From Janthinobacterium sp. (lineage in GTDB: Bacteria; Pseudomonadota; Gammaproteobacteria; Burkholderiales; Chitinibacteraceae), in the NCBI GenBank assembly GCA_025360045.1, contig JANYCY010000010.1, positions 1-32,757 of the forward strand: a DNA stretch of 32,757 nt. The letters are read 5' to 3'. Positions 24,961 to 32,757 of this stretch are shown here, in pieces. Numbering within the stretch: the first letter of the stretch is position 1; each line of letters opens with the position of its first letter. The notes under the pieces were generated by a model, which made no database searches, had not been told where the DNA came from, and was given only the letters and a program-made list of their open reading frames with translations. The translations under genes and the position numbers were made by a program.

Positions 24961-24984
24961 ACCCAGTCCACACTGGGTTTTTTT
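24961..24984 (+). terminator. Intrinsic terminator of the tRNA-Leu array
   Basis: ACCCAG and CTGGGT form a 6-bp stem (7 with the flanking A-T) with a 6-nt loop, followed by seven T residues. It is the first terminator downstream of the array promoter, so the primary transcript should include all four tRNAs and all three 3'-half fragments. Confidence 0.88.
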
Positions 24985-25131
24985 ACGTCTATAGTCGTGT
25001 AAATACACCCATATTCATACAAACCAACCAGCTAGCACTTAAAATCCTTTCTTTACATCAATTAACTCCATGCTTTCCCCATAATCAGTTGATGGTTAAT
25101 ATGTACGTCAATCTTTCATAGCCCATCAATA

Positions 25132-26775
25132 ATGACCGACCTCATTAGCAATGCCCGCGCACTCATCGCCGATGACGCTCCCACGGTCCGTCAATCCTTA
25201 CGCATGACCCTCGCCCAAGTGGGCATTACTCGCGTCGACACCGCCAGTAGCATCGGCGAAACACGCCGCCGCCTACGCAATGCTGAATATGATGTCATTT
25301 TGTGCGACTACGATTTTGGCGAAGGCATGAATGGCCAAGAGTTGCTTGAAGAAATACGCAGAAGCGGCGAACTCCCCCTCAGTGCCGTCTGGTTTATGAT
25401 TACAGCAGAGGCCTCTTACGAAAAAGTGGTCGCCGTCGCCGAAGTGGGGCCAGATGATTATTTAATTAAGCCTTTTTCAGGCGCACAGCTGATCGATCGG
25501 CTGAATGTAGCTTGGAAAAAAAAGAAAGCGCTCCAAGTTATTTATGACTGTATTAACAACGACGATATGCAAGGCGCTATTGAAGCCGCAAGGGCTTTAT
25601 TGGCAAAAGCAGAAGTCCCTTATAAATCAGATTTACTCCGCCTACTCTCCACGCTATTACTTGAAACCAATCAGCTAGAAGAAGCCAGAATCTTATTCGA
25701 AGAAATATTAGCGAGTCGCTTAGTCCCATGGGCCAAGCTTGGCCTCGCCAAGGTTTACAACAAACAAGGCAATAAAACCAAAGCAGATGAGCTTTTGCAA
25801 TCATCCATTGTCCAACACAGCCAATATGTCGATGCCTATGAAGAACTCGCCAATATGTATATGAATGATGGGCGATTAGAAGAAGCGATGGTGATTTTTG
25901 ATAAATGCCTCGCTATTACACCCAACAATATCAATCGCCTACAAAAAGCCGGCAATTTGGCCAATATGCTTGGGGATAGCAACAAGGCCAAGCTCCTTTT
26001 AAGTAGAGCGGTTAATTGCGGTGGTAACTCTTCAGCATTATCGGCCAATACTATTTTGCAATTAGCCATTGCGGCAAAAATTGAAGACTCATTAGGCGAT
26101 GCCGAAAAATATCTGCGCATGGTGCAAGAGCGTGTCCGCAAAGAGGATACGCATCAAAATAGAATTTCTGCTCTATTAGCCTCTGCCATTTTTAGCGGCA
26201 AAACCGAAGACCTGAGCAAAATAGAATCTGCCATGGTGGAAGATGATTTCACCATGGAACTGGCGATCAGCTTTATTATGACGGCGCATTTAATTTGCCC
26301 CACCACCAATGAGCACGAAAACCCTAATATCAGCTCGCCCCCCTATCGTTGGCTGTCTATTTTGGCTAAGCGTTTTGTGACCACCAAGAATATGTCAGGT
26401 ATTTTAGAAAGCACCGCCAACCAGCGCCCTATTTGGCGGCAATTTATCCAGCAAACGGGACAGGAAATCACCGAAGTTAACAATAACGGCGTGCAACTCA
26501 TGCTTAAATTACGCTTTGAGGAAGCCACCGCGCTGCTGGTTACCGAGGCTCAAACAACACGCAACTCACGGCTCACCCTCTCTGCTGCACATGCCTGTGT
26601 GAAATATTTAAAAACAGGTCACTCGCCCACCGATACTCGCCCCGCCCTACTCAAAACCGCCAGCGAGTTAATCAACCGCCTACATGGCAATATTGAAGAA
26701 AGCGTTTACCTGAATCTGCGTAATGATTTGGATGAATTGCTGACCACCAAGACAACACAGATAGAAACTCAGTAA
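25132..26775 (+). CDS. Response regulator with REC domain and TPR repeats
   Basis: 547 residues. REC receiver (about 8-125) with acidic pair Asp14/Asp15, phospho-acceptor Asp59 (VILCDYDF), Thr91 and Lys113 (YLIKPFS), all in place. It is followed by tetratricopeptide repeats from about 140 to 310 (for example LEEARILFEEILASR, KADELLQSSIVQHSQYVDAY, LEEAMVIFDKCLAITPNN) and a less regular helical C-terminus. There is no DNA-binding or enzymatic output domain, so output is probably through protein contacts. The ATG lacks a good Shine-Dalgarno. The next gene, 67 bp downstream, encodes an ATPase and may be the partner. The cognate kinase is not adjacent; the orphan sensor kinase at 15089 is a speculative candidate. 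Confidence 0.88.
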   Translation: MTDLISNARALIADDAPTVRQSLRMTLAQVGITRVDTASSIGETRRRLRNAEYDVILCDYDFGEGMNGQELLEEIRRSGELPLSAVWFMITAEASYEKVVAVAEVGPDDYLIKPFSGAQLIDRLNVAWKKKKALQVIYDCINNDDMQGAIEAARALLAKAEVPYKSDLLRLLSTLLLETNQLEEARILFEEILASRLVPWAKLGLAKVYNKQGNKTKADELLQSSIVQHSQYVDAYEELANMYMNDGRLEEAMVIFDKCLAITPNNINRLQKAGNLANMLGDSNKAKLLLSRAVNCGGNSSALSANTILQLAIAAKIEDSLGDAEKYLRMVQERVRKEDTHQNRISALLASAIFSGKTEDLSKIESAMVEDDFTMELAISFIMTAHLICPTTNEHENPNISSPPYRWLSILAKRFVTTKNMSGILESTANQRPIWRQFIQQTGQEITEVNNNGVQLMLKLRFEEATALLVTEAQTTRNSRLTLSAAHACVKYLKTGHSPTDTRPALLKTASELINRLHGNIEESVYLNLRNDLDELLTTKTTQIETQ

Positions 26776-26807
26776 ATAATGCGCATGTTTAGCGTTATCT
26801 ATATAGT

Positions 26808-26821
26808 TTAGACTTGTCTAA
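26808..26821. promoter_or_regulatory. 14-bp perfect palindrome before the ATPase gene
   Basis: TTAGAC-TT-GTCTAA lies in the 67-bp gap between the REC-TPR gene and the ATPase gene, about 21 bp before the ATPase ATG. It could be an operator or a small mRNA hairpin. The gap is AT-rich, but I cannot assign a firm promoter. Confidence 0.4.
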
Positions 26822-26842
26822 TTATTCTAGATATTAATAAAC

Positions 26843-27967
26843 ATGCGTGAAACGAGCAATCCTGACTGGCATTTTCAAAGGCCAGAGCTGGCTGACTTTT
26901 ATCTTAAAAGCTTTGCCCTTAAGCTCAGCAACAGCCGCGCCCTGTTTGCCCGTCGCCGCATGGGCAAAACAGAATTCCTACTCCAAGACCTTGCCCCTGC
27001 TGCCGCCAAGCAAGGCTATCGCGTGATTTATATCAACCTGTGGGAGTGCAGAGACAATACCAGCGAAGGCGTGGCATCCACCGTCATCAACAGCTTACAA
27101 AATAGCGCCAATCTACTGGACCGGATCAAGAAAATTAGCGGCAAAAAAATCAATACCATCAAGCTCAACGCCAAGACGCCCATGGGCGAAGGCAGCTTAG
27201 AAACCCGCTTTGAGCCAGAATCCTCCTCGAGCCTTACCGCGAAGATGTGGCAGGAAATTGATCATTGCAGTGAAGTCATTTTGTTATTGATCGACGAAGC
27301 CCAAATTTTAGCCAGCACCAATAATAGCGATCTGGCCGCAGCCTTGCGTGCGGGTCTAGATGTACGCAAACAAAAAGTACATGTGATTTTTACGGGTAGT
27401 AGCGAGCACACCTTACGTGATATGTTTGCCAAATCGAATCAGCCCTTTTACAACTGGGCACCGGTCGAGCCTTTTCCCTTACTAGATAATTTATTTGTGC
27501 AGCATATGATTGCCGTGAGCAATCATATTTTGGATAGCAACTACCATCTAAGCTACGACGATGGCATCACCGCCTTTGAGCAACTCAAGCAAACGCCCGA
27601 GCTATTTCGGCGCTTTTTAGAAGAGTATTTAATCCGCCCTTTTCATGGCTACCAAGCGGCCATCACCAGCGCCCTCGCCAAAACATATACCGACCAAGGC
27701 TTTGATCGCCTCTGGAGCGAGTCACTTCCCGTAGACCAAATTATTTTGCAATATATCGCCGCAAATCAAGGCGGACTGAGCAGTAAAAACACACGCGTGC
27801 TGCTAGGCCAGCGCTTAGGTATGGCGGAGCTGGCCAACCACACCGTAAACAATGCACTGGCGCGACTCTTTGATAAGCAATATTTATCGAGAGAGGATCG
27901 TGGGGTTTATCGTTTTGAAGACGATCATTTTGAAGAATGGATCAAGATGGAGCACCCTTTTGTATGA
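26843..27967 (+). CDS. AAA/STAND-like ATPase with C-terminal winged helix
   Basis: 374 residues. Walker A ARRRMGKT (36-43), Walker B LLLIDEAQ (147-154) and a sensor-like IFTGSSEH (182-189) place it among archaeal-ATPase-type P-loop proteins of the STAND/AAA group. The C-terminal region (IILQYIAANQGGLSSKNTRV through NNALARLFDKQYLSREDRGV) looks like a winged helix. Such proteins act as ATP-driven switches, sometimes in defence and sometimes in mobile elements; the substrate here is unknown. No Shine-Dalgarno is evident at the ATG. It follows the REC-TPR gene and is closed by an intrinsic terminator, so the two probably form one transcription unit. Confidence 0.8.
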   Translation: MRETSNPDWHFQRPELADFYLKSFALKLSNSRALFARRRMGKTEFLLQDLAPAAAKQGYRVIYINLWECRDNTSEGVASTVINSLQNSANLLDRIKKISGKKINTIKLNAKTPMGEGSLETRFEPESSSSLTAKMWQEIDHCSEVILLLIDEAQILASTNNSDLAAALRAGLDVRKQKVHVIFTGSSEHTLRDMFAKSNQPFYNWAPVEPFPLLDNLFVQHMIAVSNHILDSNYHLSYDDGITAFEQLKQTPELFRRFLEEYLIRPFHGYQAAITSALAKTYTDQGFDRLWSESLPVDQIILQYIAANQGGLSSKNTRVLLGQRLGMAELANHTVNNALARLFDKQYLSREDRGVYRFEDDHFEEWIKMEHPFV

Positions 27968-28003
27968 AAACATCACAAACCTTATAAATAATGAATACAA
28001 AAT

Positions 28004-28043
28004 ATAAACGGCCACGACAATCCATCGGAGCCGTTTATTTTTT
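28004..28043 (+). terminator. Intrinsic terminator after the ATPase gene
   Basis: ATAAACGGC and GCCGTTTAT form a perfect 9-bp stem (loop 17 nt, with inner CC/GG pairing possible) followed by a run of six T residues, 37 bp after the ATPase stop. Confidence 0.85.
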
Positions 28044-28450
28044 GTATCAAACACAACTAAAAAATAAAACAATCATTTTATTACCAGTAATGAAGTCGAT
28101 ATAACAAATAAAAAATCCATCACTTTGCTTACAAATAACAAAAAATACGCAACATTCAAAAAAACAAATAAAAAAAACGCAACAAACACCTACTCAACCC
28201 ACAAAAACACGCAACTTCCAATCCATCCACTTAGACCAACAGACACAAATAAAAAAATAAACGATTGTTTTAAAAATGAGTAGCCACTTATAAAATAAAA
28301 AAAACAGCACGTCACAAACAAAGCACCTATTGTTAAAATTTAAAATACAAAGTGTGAAATTTTTATTTCAAGTAGAAAAACAAATAGCATTAATTGGTAA
28401 TTTATTTAAAAATACCATCGCACAATACTTACAAAACAAAGGGAACGATC
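28044..28450. other. AT-rich, G-poor intergenic region upstream of the MCP gene
   Basis: About 400 bases without a gene. The plus strand between about 28100 and 28260 is nearly free of G and dominated by A and C. ACGCAAC occurs three times at 28147, 28177 and 28209, spacings of 30 and 32 bp. No sigma-28 type flagellar promoter could be recognised. The chemoreceptor promoter must lie in the right part. Confidence 0.6.
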
Positions 28451-30058
28451 ATGTCATTACGTTTACGTTTAATCATCATGAGTGCCCTAGGCATTATTGC
28501 GGTTCTCCTTGTCAGCATGATTGGCTTAAATGGTATTTACCAAGCCAACCAAACAATGGATAGCATTTATAAAGACCGTGTTGTTCCCTTACGAGATTTA
28601 AAAAATGTGGCGGATTTTTACGCCGTTAATATTGTTGATACCAGCCATAAGGTGCGCAACGGTAGCCTTGAAGCGGAAAAAGGTGCAGCCCTCATCAAGA
28701 CCGCCGAAGAAGGAATTATGAAGGGCTGGGGCAGTTATATGGCCAGCAAAATGGATGGTAAAGAAAGCGATCTAGCCAAACAAAATGAGCAACTCATGAA
28801 ACTGGCCAACAGCATTAGTAGCAAATTAAGACAGGCAATGGAAAAAAAGGACAGCGCAGCCATTGATCAATTGGTGGTGCATGAAATGTACCCCGCTATC
28901 GAGCCGGTATCTGACAAAATTTCAGAATTGATTACTCTTCAATTGGATGTCGCCAAACAAGACTATGAAAGCTCCGTACAGGCTTATACCTCCACCCGCA
29001 GCTATAATATTATGCTCGTTTTAATAGTTACCATCGTGCTGGGCGCATTCTCCATCTGGCTTATTCGCGATATTACTCATGCCGTCCACGCCGCCAGCCA
29101 ATTTGCCAGCATGATTGCCTCGGGTGATTTAAGCAAAACAAAACCCAATGGCAATAAAGATGAATTAGGTGATTTACTCAATGCATTGGGCCTTATGCAA
29201 AATAGCCTAAGAGATGCGGTTCGCGACATCGCCCAAAGCTCTAATGCCATTGGCAGCGCATCGAATCAGCTCAGCCAAGGCAGCACCCAAACCTCCTCAG
29301 CCATTGACTTACAAAATCAAGCTTCAGCCTCTTTAGCTGCATCGGTAGAAGAAATGACCGTCAGCGTTTCCATCATTACGGATAACTCAGAAGACGTCAG
29401 CAACTCAACCAATATTGCGTTGGCCGCCACGCACACCAGCAGCCAAGTCATCCAAGCCACGCAATCAGCACTTTATAAAATGAGTGAAACCATTGGCTTG
29501 GCTACTCGGCATATTCTTCAACTGCAAGAGCGCTCAAATGCAGTGGGACAAATTGCCCGCGTCATCCGTGATATTGCCGATCAAACTAACTTACTCGCGC
29601 TCAATGCGGCGATCGAAGCGGCACGCGCGGGTGATATGGGGCGTGGCTTTGCCGTAGTTGCTGACGAAGTCAGAAAACTCGCCGAGCGCACCACCCAATC
29701 CACGTTAGAAATCAACGAAACCATCAACGCCATTCAGACCAGTACCACCGAAGCTGCCATCATCATGAATCAAGCCCTTAGCGAAGTGCAACAAGGTGTG
29801 CAGCACGCTGGCTCGGCAGCAGACTCGGTGCAAAGCAGCCAAAATGCCGCGCAATCGGTACATACGGCCATTCATGCCATCGTGGATTCACTGCGCGAAC
29901 AACGCCAAGTTTGCAATCTAATCAGCCAAAATATCGAGCGTATCGCTCAAGCAAGTGAAGAAAACAATCTATCTGTGCAAGCCAACACCGAAACGGCGCT
30001 AGAGCTCGACAAACAAGCTCTGGTTTTAAAAACAGTGGTTGCTCGATTTAATCTGTAA
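28451..30058 (+). CDS. Methyl-accepting chemotaxis protein
   Basis: 535 residues. Membrane helix 1 (about 7-27), a periplasmic four-helix-bundle sensor (28-185), membrane helix 2 (about 187-208), HAMP, and a long cytoplasmic coiled coil with the conserved signalling tip [20 protein letters not shown] through [15 protein letters not shown]. Methylation-helix residues ([16 protein letters not shown]) flank the tip. It senses a periplasmic ligand and controls CheA. The frame begins at 28394, but GGGA 6 nt before the ATG at 28451 and the position of helix 1 fix the start there. The C-terminus lacks a CheR/CheB-tethering pentapeptide. Ligand unknown; no other che gene is nearby. Confidence 0.95.
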   Translation: MSLRLRLIIMSALGIIAVLLVSMIGLNGIYQANQTMDSIYKDRVVPLRDLKNVADFYAVNIVDTSHKVRNGSLEAEKGAALIKTAEEGIMKGWGSYMASKMDGKESDLAKQNEQLMKLANSISSKLRQAMEKKDSAAIDQLVVHEMYPAIEPVSDKISELITLQLDVAKQDYESSVQAYTSTRSYNIMLVLIVTIVLGAFSIWLIRDITHAVHAASQFASMIASGDLSKTKPNGNKDELGDLLNALGLMQNSLRDAVRDIAQSSNAIGSASNQLSQGSTQTSSAIDLQNQASASLAASVEEMTVSVSIITDNSEDVSNSTNIALAATHTSSQVIQATQSALYKMSETIGLATRHILQLQERSNAVGQIARVIRDIADQTNLLALNAAIEAARAGDMGRGFAVVADEVRKLAERTTQSTLEINETINAIQTSTTEAAIIMNQALSEVQQGVQHAGSAADSVQSSQNAAQSVHTAIHAIVDSLREQRQVCNLISQNIERIAQASEENNLSVQANTETALELDKQALVLKTVVARFNL

Positions 30059-30155
30059 GCTTTTTACATCTCATCAAACTACAACACCTTCGCTCAAAAA
30101 AAGAGACCGCCGCAATGGATTAGCCGCGTTTTACTTTGCGAGATGGCCAGTGATT

Positions 30156-31133
30156 CTATTGGGCATGACGATCTGCCCATTCACTCAGTAAATCGTGCAA
30201 ACGATTCTGATTTAACTCGAGCGCCATTGAGCAAGCGGATTTGCCATGCTGATTGCGCAAATAGGGGTCCGCACCATGCTCTACCAGCCAGAGCGCCGCA
30301 CTCACTTTTTTGTTCGCCGTTGCCTTATGTAGCGCCGTCCATCCTTCCTTACATTGAGCGTGGATCGCAATCATGCCGCACTCAGCAACGATGCGTTTCA
30401 TCACCCCGACATGATCACCTGCCGCCGCTTGCATCAGCGGGGTAATCCCTTTCTTGCTCATGTGCTGCGGATTTAAATCATAAGTCATTAAGAGCGCAAC
30501 AAGATCGGCATTGCCATTTAGCGCAGCCCAATGCAGCAAAGTGTATCCATAGCAATCTGTAACCAAAAGATTGGCATTGAGCTCAATCAGCTCAATGACG
30601 ACATCAAGTTTCCCCGCAAAGCAGGCGTGCATGATGGGCGTCCAGCCTGCATCGTCTTCTTGCTCAATCGGCATCCCCGCACGGATAAATTGCGGGAGCA
30701 AATTATAGAGGCGTTGCTCAATGACTTGATGCAAGCCTTTGGAACTGACACTCAGCCCATACTGAGCCAGAATGGCTTGGGCATCTGCTTTGGCTTGAGC
30801 CGCCTTAGACAGAGGATAAACCTTCGCATCTGGATTGACTTTGGCTTCTGGAACATCCCCCCATAACTCTAGCATTTGCTTAGGGGCGGCATCGAGCGCG
30901 ACTTGCAAGCGAAAAATCTCTAAAACGACTTCCTTGGGAAATTCATCTTGCTTTTGCGGCCCTTGGAGCAACAAATCATTAAAGCAAGCGTCGAGCTGAT
31001 CTAGCTCCCAGCTTTTCATTATTTGCGCTAAAACGCTGGGATAACGCGTCTCTAGCTGAATTGGAAAGTGCTCAGGACTTAAATTTTGTCTGAGTTGGTC
31101 AATGAGAAACTGAACATGCATAACACGGCACAT
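30156..31133 (-). CDS. Ankyrin-repeat protein
   Basis: 325 residues. The N-terminal 130 residues are helical with no known domain. From about 130 to 318 come ankyrin repeats, the clearest being DDAGWTPIMHACFAGKLDVV, YGYTLLHWAALNGNADLVAL, KGITPLMQAAAGDHVGVMKR and EGWTALHKATANKKVSAALW. No signal peptide or membrane helix, so a cytosolic protein-binding role is likely; the partner is unknown. Two in-frame starts (31133 and 31121) both lack a Shine-Dalgarno and cannot be separated. It converges on the MCP gene. Confidence 0.85.
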   Translation of the reverse strand: MCRVMHVQFLIDQLRQNLSPEHFPIQLETRYPSVLAQIMKSWELDQLDACFNDLLLQGPQKQDEFPKEVVLEIFRLQVALDAAPKQMLELWGDVPEAKVNPDAKVYPLSKAAQAKADAQAILAQYGLSVSSKGLHQVIEQRLYNLLPQFIRAGMPIEQEDDAGWTPIMHACFAGKLDVVIELIELNANLLVTDCYGYTLLHWAALNGNADLVALLMTYDLNPQHMSKKGITPLMQAAAGDHVGVMKRIVAECGMIAIHAQCKEGWTALHKATANKKVSAALWLVEHGADPYLRNQHGKSACSMALELNQNRLHDLLSEWADRHAQ

Positions 31134-31289
31134 TTATTAGTTGGCACGACAACATTTAAACATTGATTACGCCGTTTTTAAGCCAAAATAATACCGGCCA
31201 CATTCCACAAAGATAGATTGACATTGTTTTCTAATATACAAAAATATGATCTATACGCCGCAATAGTCGAAACACGCAGTCCTTATGCC

Positions 31290-32588
31290 TTAGTTGTTTT
31301 TCCTTGCAAATCCAGAGGGATATTCTTTCTGATACCAATCATTGACTTGCTCGTGATTGAGTTCAAAAAACTCTTTTGAGCGAGGGATGAAGACAAAACA
31401 GCAAGCTAAGACAGCGGCAATAAGGCTAAATGCAGTGTAAACGGTGGGTAATTGCCAGTGTAATAAAGCAATTCCAGCCAGCGCGGGGCCAATGGCACTG
31501 GCCACTTGTGAGCTCATCTTATTCACTGAACTGATCCGCAATCTAAACTCTTTGGGAATGGCCAATGCACGATGCGTAGCACCCACCAGCACCATCAGTG
31601 TATTTGCAAATCCAGCCAAAATAAATGCCACAATAAGCGCCCAAGGCTCGTGTGATAAGCCAACAAAGGCAAGAATAAGGCCCTCTGAAACAGCAGCAAA
31701 TACCCGCACCCGATAGCGACCAAATCGATCAACCAAGAGGGATGATAAATTAAAACTCCCCAGCAACATCCCTATCGAAATACTTGCTTCACATGCACCA
31801 AGCCAAGCGGCAGATAAGCCAAGGGAATGAATCTTAAGCGGAATAAACAACACAAATGCAGGGCCAATAAAAATCCAAACAAGGAAATTGACCAACGTCC
31901 AGCCACGCTCCAATGGCACTGTCCACTTTGCTTTCATCCCCGCTCGAAATTCAAACCACCATAATTGAATTCCATTTTTATCACGATACACATGCGTATT
32001 TATAGAAGATGGAATTTGGCTAACGCTGAATAGAGCAATGATCACCAAGCCTAAATAGACCCAAAGCGTAACGATTGTCCCCGCCACCGCCAGCAATCCA
32101 CCGCCTACAATTGGCCCTAAAAGACGCCCTAATGAGGAGGCTCTTTTACGAAGCTGTAATGCATCAGGCAACTGCGCGGCAGGCATCAACTCAGGTGTTA
32201 TCGTCACAGAAGCGCCGTCGATAAACGCGTTAGCTAAAACAGCAACGAGTCCTGCTGTTGTCACGAGCCAAAGCTCATAGCGATCCGCCGTCGCAATCAA
32301 GCAAAATAAAAGGCAAGAAAATGCGAGTGCCACCGTACCTTGCACTAATTGCTTTCGCTTCGCATATCGCTCGCACAATGGCGCCATAAGTGGCTGAAAT
32401 AAAAAAGTCGCAATTGCAGTGACCACTCCATAAATAGCCAAATCTTGTGCATTGCCTTTTTGGATGATCCACCATGGAATAGTGATATATCCAATCATCA
32501 AAGCTAATGTCATGAGCACATCAAAAACAAGAACCCCTCGTAAGGCCGGATTCACCTTCATTAAATATTTGTCTATTTTAATTTTCAT
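31290..32588 (-). CDS. MFS transporter
   Basis: 432 residues with about twelve hydrophobic helices. A degenerate motif A follows helix 2 (CERYAKRKQLV), and its counterpart in the second half is DRFGRYRVRV. The whole resembles efflux-type members near the EntS/MFS_3 group, so export of a siderophore or drug is possible, but the substrate cannot be told from sequence. The ATG at 32588 has only a weak Shine-Dalgarno; a second Met ten codons in is possible. The C-terminus is charged (NDWYQKEYPSGFARKNN). Separated from the ankyrin gene by 156 bp with no obvious terminator. Confidence 0.88.
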   Translation of the reverse strand: MKIKIDKYLMKVNPALRGVLVFDVLMTLALMIGYITIPWWIIQKGNAQDLAIYGVVTAIATFLFQPLMAPLCERYAKRKQLVQGTVALAFSCLLFCLIATADRYELWLVTTAGLVAVLANAFIDGASVTITPELMPAAQLPDALQLRKRASSLGRLLGPIVGGGLLAVAGTIVTLWVYLGLVIIALFSVSQIPSSINTHVYRDKNGIQLWWFEFRAGMKAKWTVPLERGWTLVNFLVWIFIGPAFVLFIPLKIHSLGLSAAWLGACEASISIGMLLGSFNLSSLLVDRFGRYRVRVFAAVSEGLILAFVGLSHEPWALIVAFILAGFANTLMVLVGATHRALAIPKEFRLRISSVNKMSSQVASAIGPALAGIALLHWQLPTVYTAFSLIAAVLACCFVFIPRSKEFFELNHEQVNDWYQKEYPSGFARKNN

Positions 32589-32661
32589 TTAAAAACCAAG
32601 GTCAAATCACAAACCAATAAGTACCCAAGCATAAATTATCCAATCTTTTTAAATCATGCAT

Positions 32662-32742
32662 TTTTCGTAGGGTGCAAAACGCCGTAGGCGTTACGCACCA
32701 AGGGCTGGTGCGCAAGAAAGGCACTTGCACACCCTACGAAAA
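32662..32742. repeat. Nested-palindrome element (MITE/REP-like)
   Basis: Outer arms TTTTCGTAGGGTG (32662-32674) and CACCCTACGAAAA (32730-32742) are perfect inverted repeats. Inside are AACGCC-GTA-GGCGTT (32678-32692) and CGCACCA-AGGGC-TGGTGCG (32694-32712). The 81-bp unit has no ORF. From memory, GTAGGGTGC...GGCGTTACGCACC elements recur between genes in many proteobacterial genomes. Confidence 0.8.
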
Positions 32743-32757
32743 TCACATATTTTTTCC

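Noticed and set aside
28147-28215. Replication iterons
   Set aside because: Three ACGCAAC copies lie in an AT-rich stretch, but there is no replication initiator gene or DnaA box cluster nearby.
28394-28450. Upstream start for the chemoreceptor
   Set aside because: It adds a polar stretch before the first membrane helix, while GGGA precedes the ATG at 28451.

Overview
The window looks like a betaproteobacterial chromosome. The set of recognisable housekeeping genes (oxyR, dsbB, guaB, dadA, recA-recX, rnr, a tRNA-Leu(CAG) cluster), together with a large chemotaxis receptor and a sensor kinase, suggests a free-living, motile member of the Neisseriales (Chitinibacteraceae/Chromobacteriaceae-like). 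The genus is inferred from gene content only.

Positions 1-7600 are an accessory island. It opens with the 3' end of an IS481-family element that has cut off a pentapeptide-type membrane protein gene. That gene is the last of a tightly packed minus-strand module: an SF1 (UvrD-like) helicase with an N-terminal extension, a DUF2290-like protein joined by an ATGA overlap, and the truncated membrane protein. I infer an anti-phage or other anti-mobile-element role. An IS4-family transposase gene with nearby hairpins follows. After it come an excisionase-type helix-turn-helix gene, a divergent gene of unknown function with a Cys/His cluster and a basic AT-hook-like tail, and an AT-rich beta-helix-like hypothetical gene.

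Positions 7697-24984 are mostly core chromosome. A minus-strand redox/membrane group holds a patatin-like phospholipase, dsbB, oxyR (Cys199/Cys208 conserved, 4-bp overlap with dsbB), a possible 32-codon ORF, and a rubredoxin reductase-like gene. guaB runs the other way and meets dadA at a perfect 18-bp bidirectional terminator. Next are a PAS sensor kinase, recA (promoter covered by a GAAC-N4-GTTC palindrome; unusual L2 loop), an intercistronic hairpin, and recX, whose stop codon is the first of ten tandem TAA triplets. A YgfX-like membrane protein, a periplasmic SIMPL-domain protein, a small conserved hypothetical and a PilZ-like gene lead to rnr, whose product carries a Lys/Ala/Pro-rich tail with 13-residue repeats. 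Divergent from rnr, a strong promoter with a GC-rich discriminator drives four tRNA-Leu(CAG) genes. Three degenerate tRNA 3'-half copies lie among and after them, two inside a 79-bp tandem repeat, and the array ends in an intrinsic terminator.

Positions 25132-32757 are signalling and accessory genes: a REC-TPR response regulator followed by an AAA/STAND-like ATPase, a G-poor AT-rich spacer, a methyl-accepting chemotaxis protein, an ankyrin-repeat protein, an MFS transporter, and an 81-bp nested-palindrome repeat at the right edge.
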